Positions 1-8,626 of a stretch of DNA of 64,000 bases are shown piece by piece (position 1 is the stretch's first letter; every line of letters begins with the position of its first letter). The stretch covers positions 15,737-79,736 of the forward strand of contig CAUZOB010000001.1 in NCBI GenBank assembly GCA_963581185.1, read 5' to 3'. A model generated the notes under the pieces. That model worked only from the letters and a program-made list of their open reading frames with translations, made no database searches and had not been told where the DNA came from. This DNA is from SAT2750 sp963581185. GTDB lineage: Bacteria; Planctomycetota; Planctomycetia; Pirellulales; Pirellulaceae. The position numbers were made by a program, and so were the translations under genes.

Positions 1-58
1 GCTTGGAGCTGCCATCAATATTACCGAAGACCTCGCGAGTTAGAGATCCTGGAGCCAT
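1..58 (-). CDS. 5' end of next gene in the ETF operon (partial, runs off window)
   Basis: An ATG lies at 56-58 on the minus strand, 13 bases beyond the EtfA stop. It opens a frame reading MAPGSLTREVFGNIDGSSK that continues past the window edge. The same strand and tight spacing suggest it is the next gene of the FAD dehydrogenase-EtfB-EtfA unit. In many bacteria this position holds a heterodisulfide reductase-like Fe-S membrane oxidoreductase whose N-terminus contains a T-R-E-[IV]-F-x-N-I-like stretch, which resembles what is visible here. That identity is inference from 19 residues and context only. No strong ribosome binding site is seen. Confidence 0.4.
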   Translation of the reverse strand, partial: MAPGSLTREVFGNIDGSSK

Positions 59-71
59 GCTGCATCCGTTG

Positions 72-1043
72 TTAAGCGTTGTGGTTCGATAGCTTGTCGA
101 TCATCTCTGGCACAACCTCGTACAGATCTGCCACCAGTCCATAATCGGCAACTTCAAAGATCGGCGCATGTGGATCAGTATTCACTGCAGCGATAATACG
201 CGAATTCTTCATGCCAGCCAGGTGTTGTACGGCACCAGAGATTCCCAGCGCCAGGTACAACTGGGGAGAGACAATCTTGCCGGTCTGGCCGACTTGCAGT
301 GCGTTCGGTGTAATGCCGGCATCGACCAGCGCCCGCGAGCTGCCTGTGGCGGCGCCCAGGCAATCGGCCAAGCCTCCCACCAGCTGTTCGAAATCATCCG
401 AGTTGTGAATGGCCCGTCCTCCCGAGACAACCACGCTGGCCTCGGTCACATCGGGACGATGACTTGGCTTGCTGTCCAGCTGCTCAAACTCTGTCCCCCG
501 CGGCAGGCGAGCCTCGTCGACAGTCACCGTCTCCACATCGGCAGCTGCGGCTAGCTGTTCTGCGGCTGGATAGGCTGTTGCCCGGACCGTGATAATGCTG
601 GGCGTGCCATGCAATCTGACTGTGGCCAATATGGCACCCGCATACATTGGCCGCTTGAGTAGCAGCTGGTCATCGTGCCAGCGATGCGAGACCACATCGC
701 TGGCCATACAGCCACCCAGCAGTCCAGCGGCGCGCCCGACGACATCCTTTGAGAAAGTCGAAGAGGCTGCGATCACGACCGTTGCCTGCTGGTTACGGAC
801 CACGTCGGCAATCACCTTTGCCTGTCGATCCGCCAGGGGATATGCCAGTTGTGGGTGGCTGGCTACCAGCAGCGGGGCATACTGCCGTGCTTGTTCAATC
901 AGCGGCTGGCAATCATGGCCGAGCAGCAGTGCGTGCAGCTGGCCATCCTGCTGCTGGGCCAGCTGCCTGGCAAACTGAATGGCCGACAGGCTGCCTGCTC
1001 GCAGCGACTCTCCGTCATGTTCCAGCACAACAAGTATCTGCAT
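72..1043 (-). CDS. etfA: electron transfer flavoprotein subunit alpha
   Basis: This 323-aa protein has the normal length of EtfA. The N-terminal half is the Rossmann-like ETF domain, starting MQILVVLEHDGESLR. The C-terminal FAD-binding domain spans about residues 205-318 and carries the family signature: VSGGRAI, GATGSSRALVDAG, the GQTGK loop, LYLALGISGAVQHLAG, and AAVNTDPHAPIFEVADYGLV. EtfA with EtfB forms the soluble flavoprotein that takes electrons from FAD dehydrogenases and passes them to a membrane quinone reductase. It sits 26 bases downstream of etfB, with an FAD-dependent dehydrogenase gene further upstream, so the three genes look like one operon. The start is the only sensible ATG. 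Confidence 0.95.
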   Translation of the reverse strand: MQILVVLEHDGESLRAGSLSAIQFARQLAQQQDGQLHALLLGHDCQPLIEQARQYAPLLVASHPQLAYPLADRQAKVIADVVRNQQATVVIAASSTFSKDVVGRAAGLLGGCMASDVVSHRWHDDQLLLKRPMYAGAILATVRLHGTPSIITVRATAYPAAEQLAAAADVETVTVDEARLPRGTEFEQLDSKPSHRPDVTEASVVVSGGRAIHNSDDFEQLVGGLADCLGAATGSSRALVDAGITPNALQVGQTGKIVSPQLYLALGISGAVQHLAGMKNSRIIAAVNTDPHAPIFEVADYGLVADLYEVVPEMIDKLSNHNA

Positions 1044-1069
1044 GATGAATCCGCAATTCGACGTGAGTG

Positions 1070-1840
1070 TCAGGGAGCATCGCTCGCCGGACCACCGGCA
1101 TGTTCCAGAATCTGCGTAACCAGCTGGTCGAGGTTATCGAGCATCTGGCAACTGCGCTCGGAGCTGACCGTTTCCATTTCCACCAGCTCGATGCGTGGTT
1201 CGATGATAACGCCCAGCTCGCTGGCTAAAATCCGTTCGATCGTTTTGTGACGTGCCTTGAGGATACTGGGAAGCGACGCATAACGGGGTTCATTTAACCG
1301 CAGGTCGGTGGTAATCACCGCCGGCTGGCTGACCAGAATCGTCTCGATCCCGGCGTCGGTCTCGCGGGCCACGCGAATCTGACTGCCGACAAATTCGATC
1401 TTGGAGGCGAAAGTTGCCTGTGGCCAGCCCAGCCTCGCGGCCAGGAACTGGCCAGCCTGGTTGGCGTCATCATCGACCGCTTGCTTGCCCATCAGGACCA
1501 GCTGGGGTTGTTCACGCGCCACGACCGCGTCGAGCAGGCAGGCGACATTCCAGGAATCGAGTTGTTGGGGGGTGTCAGTTTCCACCAGTAGCGCTCGACT
1601 GGCACCCAGCGCCAGGGCCGTGCGTAATTCCTGTTCGTACAGATCCGAGCCGATACCGACAGCCACGACCTCGACATCGCTGCCCTGCTCGGCAATCCGA
1701 ATGGCCTCTTCCAGCGCGATCGCGTCAAAGGGGTTGATCACGAAGGGCAGGTTGGAATCGTCGATGTCACGCCCGTCTTCGCGGACCCTGATTCGCTGGT
1801 CCGTATCCGGAACTCGCTTGGTTGGAACCAGGATCTTCAT
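1070..1840 (-). CDS. etfB: electron transfer flavoprotein subunit beta
   Basis: This 256-aa protein begins MKILVPTKRVPDTDQRIRV, the standard EtfB N-terminus. The open frame continues upstream to 1963 without homology and overlaps the preceding gene, so the internal ATG at 1840 is chosen. Family features include NPFDAIALEEAIRIAE, the VAVGIGSD segment, GASRALLVE, and the AMP-site signature LMGKQAVDDDANQAGQFLAA. The partner EtfA lies 26 bases downstream. The FAD-dependent oxidoreductase gene ends 4 bases upstream, so translation is probably coupled. Confidence 0.95.
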   Translation of the reverse strand: MKILVPTKRVPDTDQRIRVREDGRDIDDSNLPFVINPFDAIALEEAIRIAEQGSDVEVVAVGIGSDLYEQELRTALALGASRALLVETDTPQQLDSWNVACLLDAVVAREQPQLVLMGKQAVDDDANQAGQFLAARLGWPQATFASKIEFVGSQIRVARETDAGIETILVSQPAVITTDLRLNEPRYASLPSILKARHKTIERILASELGVIIEPRIELVEMETVSSERSCQMLDNLDQLVTQILEHAGGPASDAP

Positions 1841-1844
1841 GCTG

Positions 1845-3098
1845 CTAGCTCTTGCCTTCGACTTTGCCGTAGTAGCTGCCTTGCATCTCGTAGCAGCGCT
1901 GCTGGATCTCGTCGCGCTGCTGGAACCCGTCGAGATCAAAGTACCTGTCAGCCTCGATCGCATCGATATCGTAAGATGTGCTGCCGGTCAGGATCAGGTC
2001 GGCCATGATTACACCAATGGCCGGGCTCTGCACAATCCCATGGCCGCAGAAGCCGGCACAGTAATACAGGCCTTGAATGTCGGGCATGCTGCCACAGAAG
2101 GGCTTGCCGTCGGGAGTGAAGGTCATGATCCCGGCGGTGATGGTCATCGGCGTGCGGGGTGTGATCCAGGGGTAGCGTTTCTCTGCGGCATCGATCAGCA
2201 GTGCCAGGAAGAGGTCATCCGGGCGGGGCTTGATGGCAGACATGTCAAAGTCGACTGGCAGGGAGGCCATGTCGTATTGCATGCAGTCGACGCCATACAT
2301 ACCGACAATCAACCCGCCACTCTCTGGACGAGCGTAGAGCCGCAGGTGGCGATCGCGGATTGCCGGGCTCAAGCGATCTACCGGGTTGTCGGGATCGGGG
2401 CGGGTTGTCAGGTAGACGTGACCGAGTGCCGCTGTTGGCAGCGTCGCGTCGGCCAGTTCTGCCAGCAGGTACGACCAGGGTCCGCCGGCATTGACAACAA
2501 CGGGAGCGTGGATTGGTCCGCTGGCTGTCTGCACACCGGCAACTCTGCCACCCTCCAGGATCAGTCCCTCGACGGGGCAGTTGGTCCGGTAATCGACGCC
2601 ATTGTCCCGACCTACCTTGATGTAGGCACTCACCAGCTCTGCTGGCTGTAGATGTCCATCGGTCGGGCAATAGCAGGCATCCAGCAGGTCGTCGGTGCGC
2701 ATGGAGGGCAGCTTTTCTGCCACCTGTTGCTGGGAAAGATGCTCGATATCAAAGCCGACCGACTGGCCCATTGCAACCAGGTCTCGGATTTCCACTGCCC
2801 GTTCGGCTGTCGCGGCAATTCGCAGCGATCCTGTTTGAACGAAGATCTCAACGTCGGCCAGTTGCTCCAGCTCCTGCACAATCTCGACGCCATCCATCAG
2901 CATCCGGGTGGCGGCCGGCGTGCCTCGCAACTGGCCCAGCAGGCCAGCGGCCCGGCCGGTCGAGCCATTACCCAGTCGCTCCCGCTCCACCACAACCACC
3001 CGGCTGCCGCGCCGTGATAGCTGCATCGCCGTACTCAGCCCGGCCACGCCGCCACCAATCACGATTACATCGGCTGTCGATTGGGAATCCCCGGTCAT
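1845..3098 (-). CDS. FAD-dependent oxidoreductase, DAO/sarcosine-dehydrogenase type
   Basis: This 417-aa protein of the D-amino-acid-oxidase fold has an N-terminal dinucleotide-binding motif, VIVIGGGVAGLSTAMQLSRR, with an acidic end to the second strand (VVVVERE). The C-terminal FAD contact is GFCGHGIVQSPAIGVIMADL. The family oxidises secondary or tertiary amines such as sarcosine, glycine or dimethylglycine. The substrate cannot be read from the sequence. It lies directly upstream of etfB and etfA with a 4-base gap, so it is probably a dehydrogenase that hands electrons to ETF rather than to oxygen. No signal peptide is seen, and it is expected to be cytoplasmic. Confidence 0.85.
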   Translation of the reverse strand: MTGDSQSTADVIVIGGGVAGLSTAMQLSRRGSRVVVVERERLGNGSTGRAAGLLGQLRGTPAATRMLMDGVEIVQELEQLADVEIFVQTGSLRIAATAERAVEIRDLVAMGQSVGFDIEHLSQQQVAEKLPSMRTDDLLDACYCPTDGHLQPAELVSAYIKVGRDNGVDYRTNCPVEGLILEGGRVAGVQTASGPIHAPVVVNAGGPWSYLLAELADATLPTAALGHVYLTTRPDPDNPVDRLSPAIRDRHLRLYARPESGGLIVGMYGVDCMQYDMASLPVDFDMSAIKPRPDDLFLALLIDAAEKRYPWITPRTPMTITAGIMTFTPDGKPFCGSMPDIQGLYYCAGFCGHGIVQSPAIGVIMADLILTGSTSYDIDAIEADRYFDLDGFQQRDEIQQRCYEMQGSYYGKVEGKS

Positions 3099-3145
3099 TC
3101 GCCCGCTACCCTGTCTACCCAGTTGCTGGGCAATCTTACCTGGTC

Positions 3146-5059
3146 TTACTTGAGGTTGACCGTGCGACTTGTTCCGGCACCATCATCTTCCGGCCGCAGG
3201 TTGCGGAGCGTTTTTTCGTCTGGCCGGTCACTGCCAACTTTCACAATATACTTTCCGCTGGCATAGACTGGCGGTCGAAATCGACTGCTGGCAACACGGA
3301 TCGTGTAGACAATCTCGCCGCTCGCCTGTTCGATCACCTGCACGACCGGTGCGGCTGAGCCATTCACACGTAACTCGGGCAGCCAGCCAACCGGCTGGCG
3401 ACCATCGTTGTCCTGCATGCGGATTGTCACCGGCCAGCCAGGAAATTGCGCTTCGTCGCCGTCGCGGACATCGGCAAACCGCGGCCAGCATTCAAAAGTG
3501 ATCGTTCGCTCGGTCTTGTTGAACCTCACGACGCCATAGCCATCGGAACGCTTGCGCTGGTCCATGCGGTTTTCCGGGTTGGCGTAAGCCTTCATGCTGA
3601 TCGCGTTTCCCAGGCCATCGAGATAGTCACCAGTCCAGGGCAGGGGGCTGCCGACAACAGCATTCGCTCCGGCTTTTTCGTCCTGCGGGTGCCACCAGCG
3701 ACCGTAGATCGTGTTGACAATCGCCGGGCTGGTAAAGCCGAATGGTCCATCCCCGTGGTTTTCGATGCCATGTTGCACCAGAACGGCCAGGTGTTGATCG
3801 CCACACAGGTGAGGTGCCCAGGCGCGGCGGATCTCGCTTAGTGCCTGGCGGCGGCCCGTCTGTGGCCAGCCATTGGAATCGAGGTCAGCCAGCAGTCGGT
3901 TGTTGGGATTCCCATGCAGGTGTACGGCGCCGCAAAAGGCTGTCTGGGACAACACGCATTTCATCGAGGCGCCGGTCCAGTCCTGGCTCCAGCTGTGAAG
4001 AAAAGCCAGCTGTCGGTCACCTAGCAACTTGAGGCCAGCCACATCGACAGACTTACGGTCATAGCTGGGATCATTGATGTGGTCGGGTCGCGGTCCCAGC
4101 GGCGGGATCTTTCCCTTGGGACCACTCTTGAACTTGCGGTCTTCCAGGATTGCCAGGTCAATGCCGCCGACACGCAGGTTGGTGTAGTAGACAGTGATGT
4201 CCCGTTCAATCGGTGTGGCATCGTATGGATCTGGCAAATGCCAGGTCTGGCAGCGCTGCACCATGTTGACAAATCGTGCCGGGTAGAAATAACCGCCGTC
4301 ATTGCCAGCTGGCGTGGCAGCTTGCCTGCCGTTTTCTCCCCAGATATTTCCCTGCCCGATATCGTGGTCATCCGGAATCGTGATCACCGGACGATCCTTG
4401 AGGAGGTCTCGGAACTGGATACCGAACTCCAGCCAGCCAAAGGTGTGCTGGGTGTGGTGATACGACTGGTCGCCGGCAAAGAACAGCAGGTCCGGGTCCT
4501 GCGCCAGCAGGTTGGCCACGATCGTGGCCCGTGGACCAGGTGTACGGCGTGAGTTGCACGACAACGATCCAACCACGATCACCTCCTTGTCGATCGGGTC
4601 ACGGCGAATGGTGCCAGTGAATTGCGCCTGCTTAGCATGCCTCAGCCGGTACTTCACATTCCGGCTGTTATCCCAGTTTTCAATCCGAAAGTGGGCACTC
4701 CAGCCCAGTTCATGAACTGGCTGCTTGGAGACCTCCTGCCAGCTACCATCTTCCTGGGCCAGTTCCAGCCGCACCTCCCGCGGCTCATCCGGCAGCAGCG
4801 GATACAGCTGGGCTGTTATCTTCAGCACACCGCGGTCGTGGGTATAAACCGCAAAGGCCATGACCTGGTCGCGCGGGACCAACAGGCGGGGCTGCTTGCC
4901 ACCCTTCGGCTTCCACCACTGGCCCGTGGCATCCGAGTCAAGGGCCGGGAATTTTTCACCGAACGGCTGTGGTTCGACGGCGCTGGCGCCAGCAGCCAGC
5001 AGCGAGAATGCCAGGCAGAGCCCAGCTGCGATCAACAATTGGAATGTGAAGTGACGCAT
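3146..5059 (-). CDS. PhoD-like metallophosphatase, secreted
   Basis: This 637-aa protein has an N-terminal signal peptide (hydrophobic core LLIAAGLCLAFSLLAAGASA). The catalytic core resembles PhoD-type metallophosphoesterases: SLSCNSRRTPG near 165, the metal motif FFAGDQSYHH, the IPDDHDIGQGN motif near 230 and a downstream PHLCGDQHLAV stretch. The family hydrolyses phosphodiesters or phosphomonoesters outside the cytoplasm using a metal centre. The length is above the usual 450-550 aa; the extra sequence is an N-terminal beta-rich region and a C-terminal sandwich-like tail after about residue 540. It sits 47 bases upstream of the DAO gene and 100 bases downstream of the DUF1080 fusion, all on one strand. 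The substrate is unknown. Confidence 0.8.
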   Translation of the reverse strand: MRHFTFQLLIAAGLCLAFSLLAAGASAVEPQPFGEKFPALDSDATGQWWKPKGGKQPRLLVPRDQVMAFAVYTHDRGVLKITAQLYPLLPDEPREVRLELAQEDGSWQEVSKQPVHELGWSAHFRIENWDNSRNVKYRLRHAKQAQFTGTIRRDPIDKEVIVVGSLSCNSRRTPGPRATIVANLLAQDPDLLFFAGDQSYHHTQHTFGWLEFGIQFRDLLKDRPVITIPDDHDIGQGNIWGENGRQAATPAGNDGGYFYPARFVNMVQRCQTWHLPDPYDATPIERDITVYYTNLRVGGIDLAILEDRKFKSGPKGKIPPLGPRPDHINDPSYDRKSVDVAGLKLLGDRQLAFLHSWSQDWTGASMKCVLSQTAFCGAVHLHGNPNNRLLADLDSNGWPQTGRRQALSEIRRAWAPHLCGDQHLAVLVQHGIENHGDGPFGFTSPAIVNTIYGRWWHPQDEKAGANAVVGSPLPWTGDYLDGLGNAISMKAYANPENRMDQRKRSDGYGVVRFNKTERTITFECWPRFADVRDGDEAQFPGWPVTIRMQDNDGRQPVGWLPELRVNGSAAPVVQVIEQASGEIVYTIRVASSRFRPPVYASGKYIVKVGSDRPDEKTLRNLRPEDDGAGTSRTVNLK

Positions 5060-5159
5060 GGATTTTTCCGGGAATGCGAACCTCGTGAATTGGGATTGAG
5101 CCGTGCTGGATGCCAGCCAGCCGGTTCGGTCTGGCCGCCTGCCTCGGACCGCTCAGGCC

Positions 5160-7094
5160 TTACTCGCGGACGAACTTGAAAATACTTCGTCCGCTCGGTG
5201 TCTGGACCGTGTAATAGACTTCTCCCTGTTCGTCCATTCCGAAAGAGAGAACTGGAATGCCACCGTCGCTGATTGCCAGGTTGCTGGCAACCTTGCCGTT
5301 CTTGAGGTCATATTTCAATGCCCAGATTTTGCCGGTGATATAGTCGGCGTAAAGGTATGCGCCGACCAGTTCGGGCAGGGCACTGCCGCGATAGACATGA
5401 CCTCCAGTGATCGACTTGCCAACCTGGTGATCGTATTCCCAGACTGGGTCCAGAGCCGGGCTGAGAGAGCTGGCCGCCTTGTTGCCGAATGGATAATTTC
5501 CCTCTCGACCACTCCAGCCATAATTGGCGCCGCGCTGGACGAGATTGATCTCCTCCCAGAGATCCTGGCCAACATCCGCGAACCAGATGGCCCCGGTCGG
5601 TCGATCGACCGACATGCGCCAGGGATTGCGTGTCCCGTAGGCATAAACTTCCGGCGCAATCTCTTCCTGGCCGGCGAATGGATTGTCTTTGGGGATAGAG
5701 TAGTTCTTGCCAGTGGATTTCTTGTCCACATCGATGCGCAGGATAGTCCCCATGATGGTCGCTGGATTCTGGCCGTGGCCGATGGGGTCATTGCGCCCGC
5801 CACCGTCACCCAGTCCCATGTAGAGGTAGCCATCGTTGCCAAACACCATCGGGCCGCCGTTATGATTGGCGAAGGGTTGTGGAATTCGCATCAGCACCAG
5901 TTCGCTCTCGGGATCCGCCCGGCTGGGGTCCTTTCTTGAGCGAGTGAATCGGGAGAGGTACGAAACCCGTGCTTCCTTGGAGGATGTGTAGTAGATGAAG
6001 AGGTGGCCGTTCTTTTTGAAGTTCGGATGCATGGCGAAGCCCAGCAGTCCTTCTTCGTCGTCCTCGGGGAATGGCTGCACGCGATCCCGGATATCCAGGA
6101 AGACGCGAGCCAGCGTGGCTGCAGGATCATTATCGAAGACGTAGATCCTGCCGATCTGAGCTGCCACAAAGATCCGGTTACTGCCGTCGCCGGCATGTGT
6201 CATTTCCAGCGGACGGATGTTCTGAATCCGACCTTGCTCGTCAACTCCCTCAAAATCTTCCCACTTCAGTTGCGGGAAGGCCTCGACAGGCTTGAGTGCC
6301 AGTCGGCCATCGATCGGGTTAGGGGCGTCGGCGTCGGCCTTGATTTCACGAATCTTGATATTCCGGAAAGCCACTTCGTTGCCGTGATCCTGCAGGCAGA
6401 TATGGCCACTGGTCGGTTTGCCAAACAACTCGTACTTGGCAAACTTGCTCTTGGCAACGCGCTCGTCCCAGTCCTTGTCGCCCTTCTTGAATTTGTAATA
6501 GCTGACACCATTCAGCGCCACCTCGCACTGGTCGGGTGCGATTCGCAGGTAAATGTGATTCCACTCGCCAGCCGGCCGGGTGGCATCGTCGACTTCGGGA
6601 CTCTTGAAGCCAACCTGATTTTCGAAACGGCGGGCCCAGTTGGGTTTGACTGGCTTGTAGAGCTGGTAAAGCCAGCCAGCCTTCTGGGGATCGTGCCCGT
6701 CGACGTTGTCCTGGAGCTGGATTTCAGGTCCCGTATGCCAGGGCCGTTGCCCTTCTTCACTGACATGGAACATGATCCCGCTGTTACCACCCTTGGACAT
6801 CCGGTACTCGATCGAGAGTTCGAAGTACTCGAACTGCTTGGTGGTAATAATATCCCCGGCAGCCTTGCCACTCCGTACAAGTATCCCATCCTTGACCGAC
6901 CAGCCGTCGGAAATCTCATCCTGCTTGTAGTTACGCCACTGGTCTGTGGTCTTGCCGTCGAACAGCATCGACCAGCCCGTTCTCTTTTCTGCGTCGGTGA
7001 GGCCATTGAAGGGGACGTCCGCATCCACTGGCGCGGACGGAAGAAGAGCCAGGCAGAGGGCCAGCAGTGCGACGCGAGTCAGGAGACGGTTCAT
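5160..7094 (-). CDS. DUF1080 (3-keto-disaccharide hydrolase) fused to PQQ-dependent sugar dehydrogenase
   Basis: This 644-aa secreted fusion starts at ATG 7094 (MNRLLTRVALLALCLALL, a signal peptide). An AAGAAG ribosome binding site precedes this ATG, and an upstream in-frame extension to 7148 has no signal character. Residues about 30-250 are a DUF1080/LamG-like jelly roll (GWSMLFDGKTTDQWRNYKQ, GNSGIMFHVSEEG, GEWNHIYLRI, FRNIKIREI). Residues about 275-640 are a soluble aldose/sorbosone dehydrogenase six-bladed propeller (EEGLLGFAMHPNF, NHNGGPMVFGNDGYLYMGLG, PEVYAYGTRNPWRMS, FADVGQDLWEEINLV, GANYGW). It probably binds sugar polymers or oligomers through the first domain and oxidises a sugar or opens a keto-glycoside with the second. 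This is a common architecture in planctomycetes. Confidence 0.88.
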   Translation of the reverse strand: MNRLLTRVALLALCLALLPSAPVDADVPFNGLTDAEKRTGWSMLFDGKTTDQWRNYKQDEISDGWSVKDGILVRSGKAAGDIITTKQFEYFELSIEYRMSKGGNSGIMFHVSEEGQRPWHTGPEIQLQDNVDGHDPQKAGWLYQLYKPVKPNWARRFENQVGFKSPEVDDATRPAGEWNHIYLRIAPDQCEVALNGVSYYKFKKGDKDWDERVAKSKFAKYELFGKPTSGHICLQDHGNEVAFRNIKIREIKADADAPNPIDGRLALKPVEAFPQLKWEDFEGVDEQGRIQNIRPLEMTHAGDGSNRIFVAAQIGRIYVFDNDPAATLARVFLDIRDRVQPFPEDDEEGLLGFAMHPNFKKNGHLFIYYTSSKEARVSYLSRFTRSRKDPSRADPESELVLMRIPQPFANHNGGPMVFGNDGYLYMGLGDGGGRNDPIGHGQNPATIMGTILRIDVDKKSTGKNYSIPKDNPFAGQEEIAPEVYAYGTRNPWRMSVDRPTGAIWFADVGQDLWEEINLVQRGANYGWSGREGNYPFGNKAASSLSPALDPVWEYDHQVGKSITGGHVYRGSALPELVGAYLYADYITGKIWALKYDLKNGKVASNLAISDGGIPVLSFGMDEQGEVYYTVQTPSGRSIFKFVRE

Positions 7095-7194
7095 CGTTTT
7101 CTTCTTTTCAAGCGGAGGGTATTCTTCAAGGAGCACTCTGGAGTGCAAGACTGATTGTACTACGCCCCGGGCCGCCAGACAGCCAACCTGGCCG

Positions 7195-7458
7195 GTGGAG
7201 GATCAGGGGCCGTTCTTTTCAGCGGCCTATCAACAGCTGCTCGATCACGGCCAGCGTGACCCGATCTTCTCGTCGCACCTACTGAAAACGACAATGGCTG
7301 TTGAGCAGGAGGCAGAGGGTGTCAGTCAAGAGACATGGCACTACCTGCTGGCTGCAATCAACCGTTTCCTGAATTCGCCACTCAAGCAGAAGCATGTACG
7401 GCGACTGGCCCGTCAGGCCAACGAACTGGTAAGCAGGGATTTTATTGAGACCCCGTAA
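7195..7458 (+). CDS. possible small helical protein, unknown function
   Basis: An 87-aa frame with GTG start at 7195 fills the gap between two minus-strand genes. Its translation looks like real protein, not a shadow: EDQGPFFSAAYQQLLDHG followed by two likely amphipathic helices (TWHYLLAAINRFLNSPLKQK and HVRRLARQANELVSRDFIE). It ends 18 bases short of the next gene's stop, and a small GACCC/GGGTC hairpin surrounds its stop codon (7449-7463). There is no convincing ribosome binding site, and the open frame extends upstream without a stop over the start of the neighbouring gene, so the start is uncertain. I do not recognise the family. Confidence 0.42.
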   Translation: MEDQGPFFSAAYQQLLDHGQRDPIFSSHLLKTTMAVEQEAEGVSQETWHYLLAAINRFLNSPLKQKHVRRLARQANELVSRDFIETP

Positions 7459-7476
7459 GGGTCCTGCTCTGCTAGA

Positions 7477-8523
7477 TCAGGTCTTGGGCTTGGGGGCCTG
7501 CTGCTCTGCTGGCTTTTGGCCCTGTCCCTCAAGTTGCTTGCGAGCGGTCTCCAGCTCCTGCAGTGCTCGCTTGAGATTCTCCAGTGACTTGGCGACCGGA
7601 TCATCCTTGGCCGGCGGGGCACCAGCTTCCAGCTGACGTTGAATCGCCTTGATCATGTTTTCAGCATGCTGCAGCTGGATCTTGGCCATCCGCTGGCGAA
7701 TGTTGGCGGGGAGATTACCCTGCGGAGCCGGCTGGGGAAAATTGGGGATCCGGATCGGGGGAATCTTGAATTGCGGAATACCATTGCCGCCCTGGATCTG
7801 GATATTGCCGATCTGGATAAGACCGGCAGCTCCCTTGGCGTACTTCTCGTACAGCTTGTATGCGTCGGGGTGATTCTTCTTGAGTTCCGCGACGTTCTTG
7901 GCTGCGTACTTCTTTGTTTCCGGCTTGCCATCTTTCTTTTGCGTGACCTCTACGGTGATCCCCTTGTTGGGATCCTCGTGAATCTTGATTTTGCGATCCT
8001 GCTCGGTCACTTCAACATCCCGCACGCCATTTGCATTACGAATCTGGATTCCCTGGGCGCCGCCCTGGATCTGGATTTGAATCTGGGGGATGCCGCGCAG
8101 CTGGGGGACAGGCTGGTTCGCGACAGCCGGCTTGGGCGGTGCGAGTGCCTCGCGGGCAAGTCGTGGGCCAACGCCATTCTCAACCTTGGCGATCGCTTCA
8201 AGTGCCGTGCGGGCAGTCTTCTTCAACTCGTCGCTGCCTGTCTTGAGGTGTCCTCTGAGTATGCTCACTGCGCGGGTCACGACTTCTCGATTGTCACCCC
8301 CGGCAGCCTCTGCCAGCGGTGCGACTGCCGCCTGGCCGGCCTTTAGCAGTCTTTGGGTCGCCGTCTGTCGCTTGGCGAAATCACGGGAACCGAGTTGCTC
8401 GATCAACTGGGGGATTGTTGCGGCCTGAGGTTCAGCCAGCCTGTCCTCGGCGATCAGACGCGGAGCGGCAGTGCATACCAGGAGTGTGAGCAGTGTGGCC
8501 AGCAGCGAATGAACCTTGAGCAT
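7477..8523 (-). CDS. secreted HEAT-repeat-like protein with IQIQ-rich segment
   Basis: This 348-aa protein uses ATG 8523, preceded by GGGGAG at good spacing; an in-frame ATG at 8551 lacks this site. It opens with a signal peptide (LKVHSLLATLLTLLVCTAAP). Residues about 30-130 form HEAT/ARM-type helical pairs (IPQLIEQLGSRDFAKRQTA, AVAPLAEAAGGDNREVV). A short beta-rich region with repeated IQIQIQ/GIQIRN units follows, then a charged EVTQKKDGKPETKKY segment and a helical, Gln/Glu-rich C-terminal tail. No catalytic motif is visible. Proteins with this HEAT plus KYAAKNVAELKKNHPDAYKL layout appear to be planctomycete-specific, to my recollection. A periplasmic binding or scaffold role is only a guess. 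Confidence 0.75.
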   Translation of the reverse strand: MLKVHSLLATLLTLLVCTAAPRLIAEDRLAEPQAATIPQLIEQLGSRDFAKRQTATQRLLKAGQAAVAPLAEAAGGDNREVVTRAVSILRGHLKTGSDELKKTARTALEAIAKVENGVGPRLAREALAPPKPAVANQPVPQLRGIPQIQIQIQGGAQGIQIRNANGVRDVEVTEQDRKIKIHEDPNKGITVEVTQKKDGKPETKKYAAKNVAELKKNHPDAYKLYEKYAKGAAGLIQIGNIQIQGGNGIPQFKIPPIRIPNFPQPAPQGNLPANIRQRMAKIQLQHAENMIKAIQRQLEAGAPPAKDDPVAKSLENLKRALQELETARKQLEGQGQKPAEQQAPKPKT

Positions 8524-8626
8524 CGTGGGACTCCCCGGAGTTGAACGGGACAAGGGATCTACATCGTGTACCCGAAATTTCCTTATAAACGCCCGTCAGG
8601 CTACTTGTCCAGAGCCTTTCTGGCGT

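Noticed and set aside
1401..2651. 416-aa open frame on the plus strand over etfB and the FAD dehydrogenase
   Set aside because: It lies antisense to well-supported genes on the minus strand, has low-complexity Ser/Ala-rich translation and no family resemblance.
6003..7154. 383-aa open frame on the plus strand
   Set aside because: Antisense shadow of the DUF1080-PQQ dehydrogenase gene, whose motifs are clear on the other strand.
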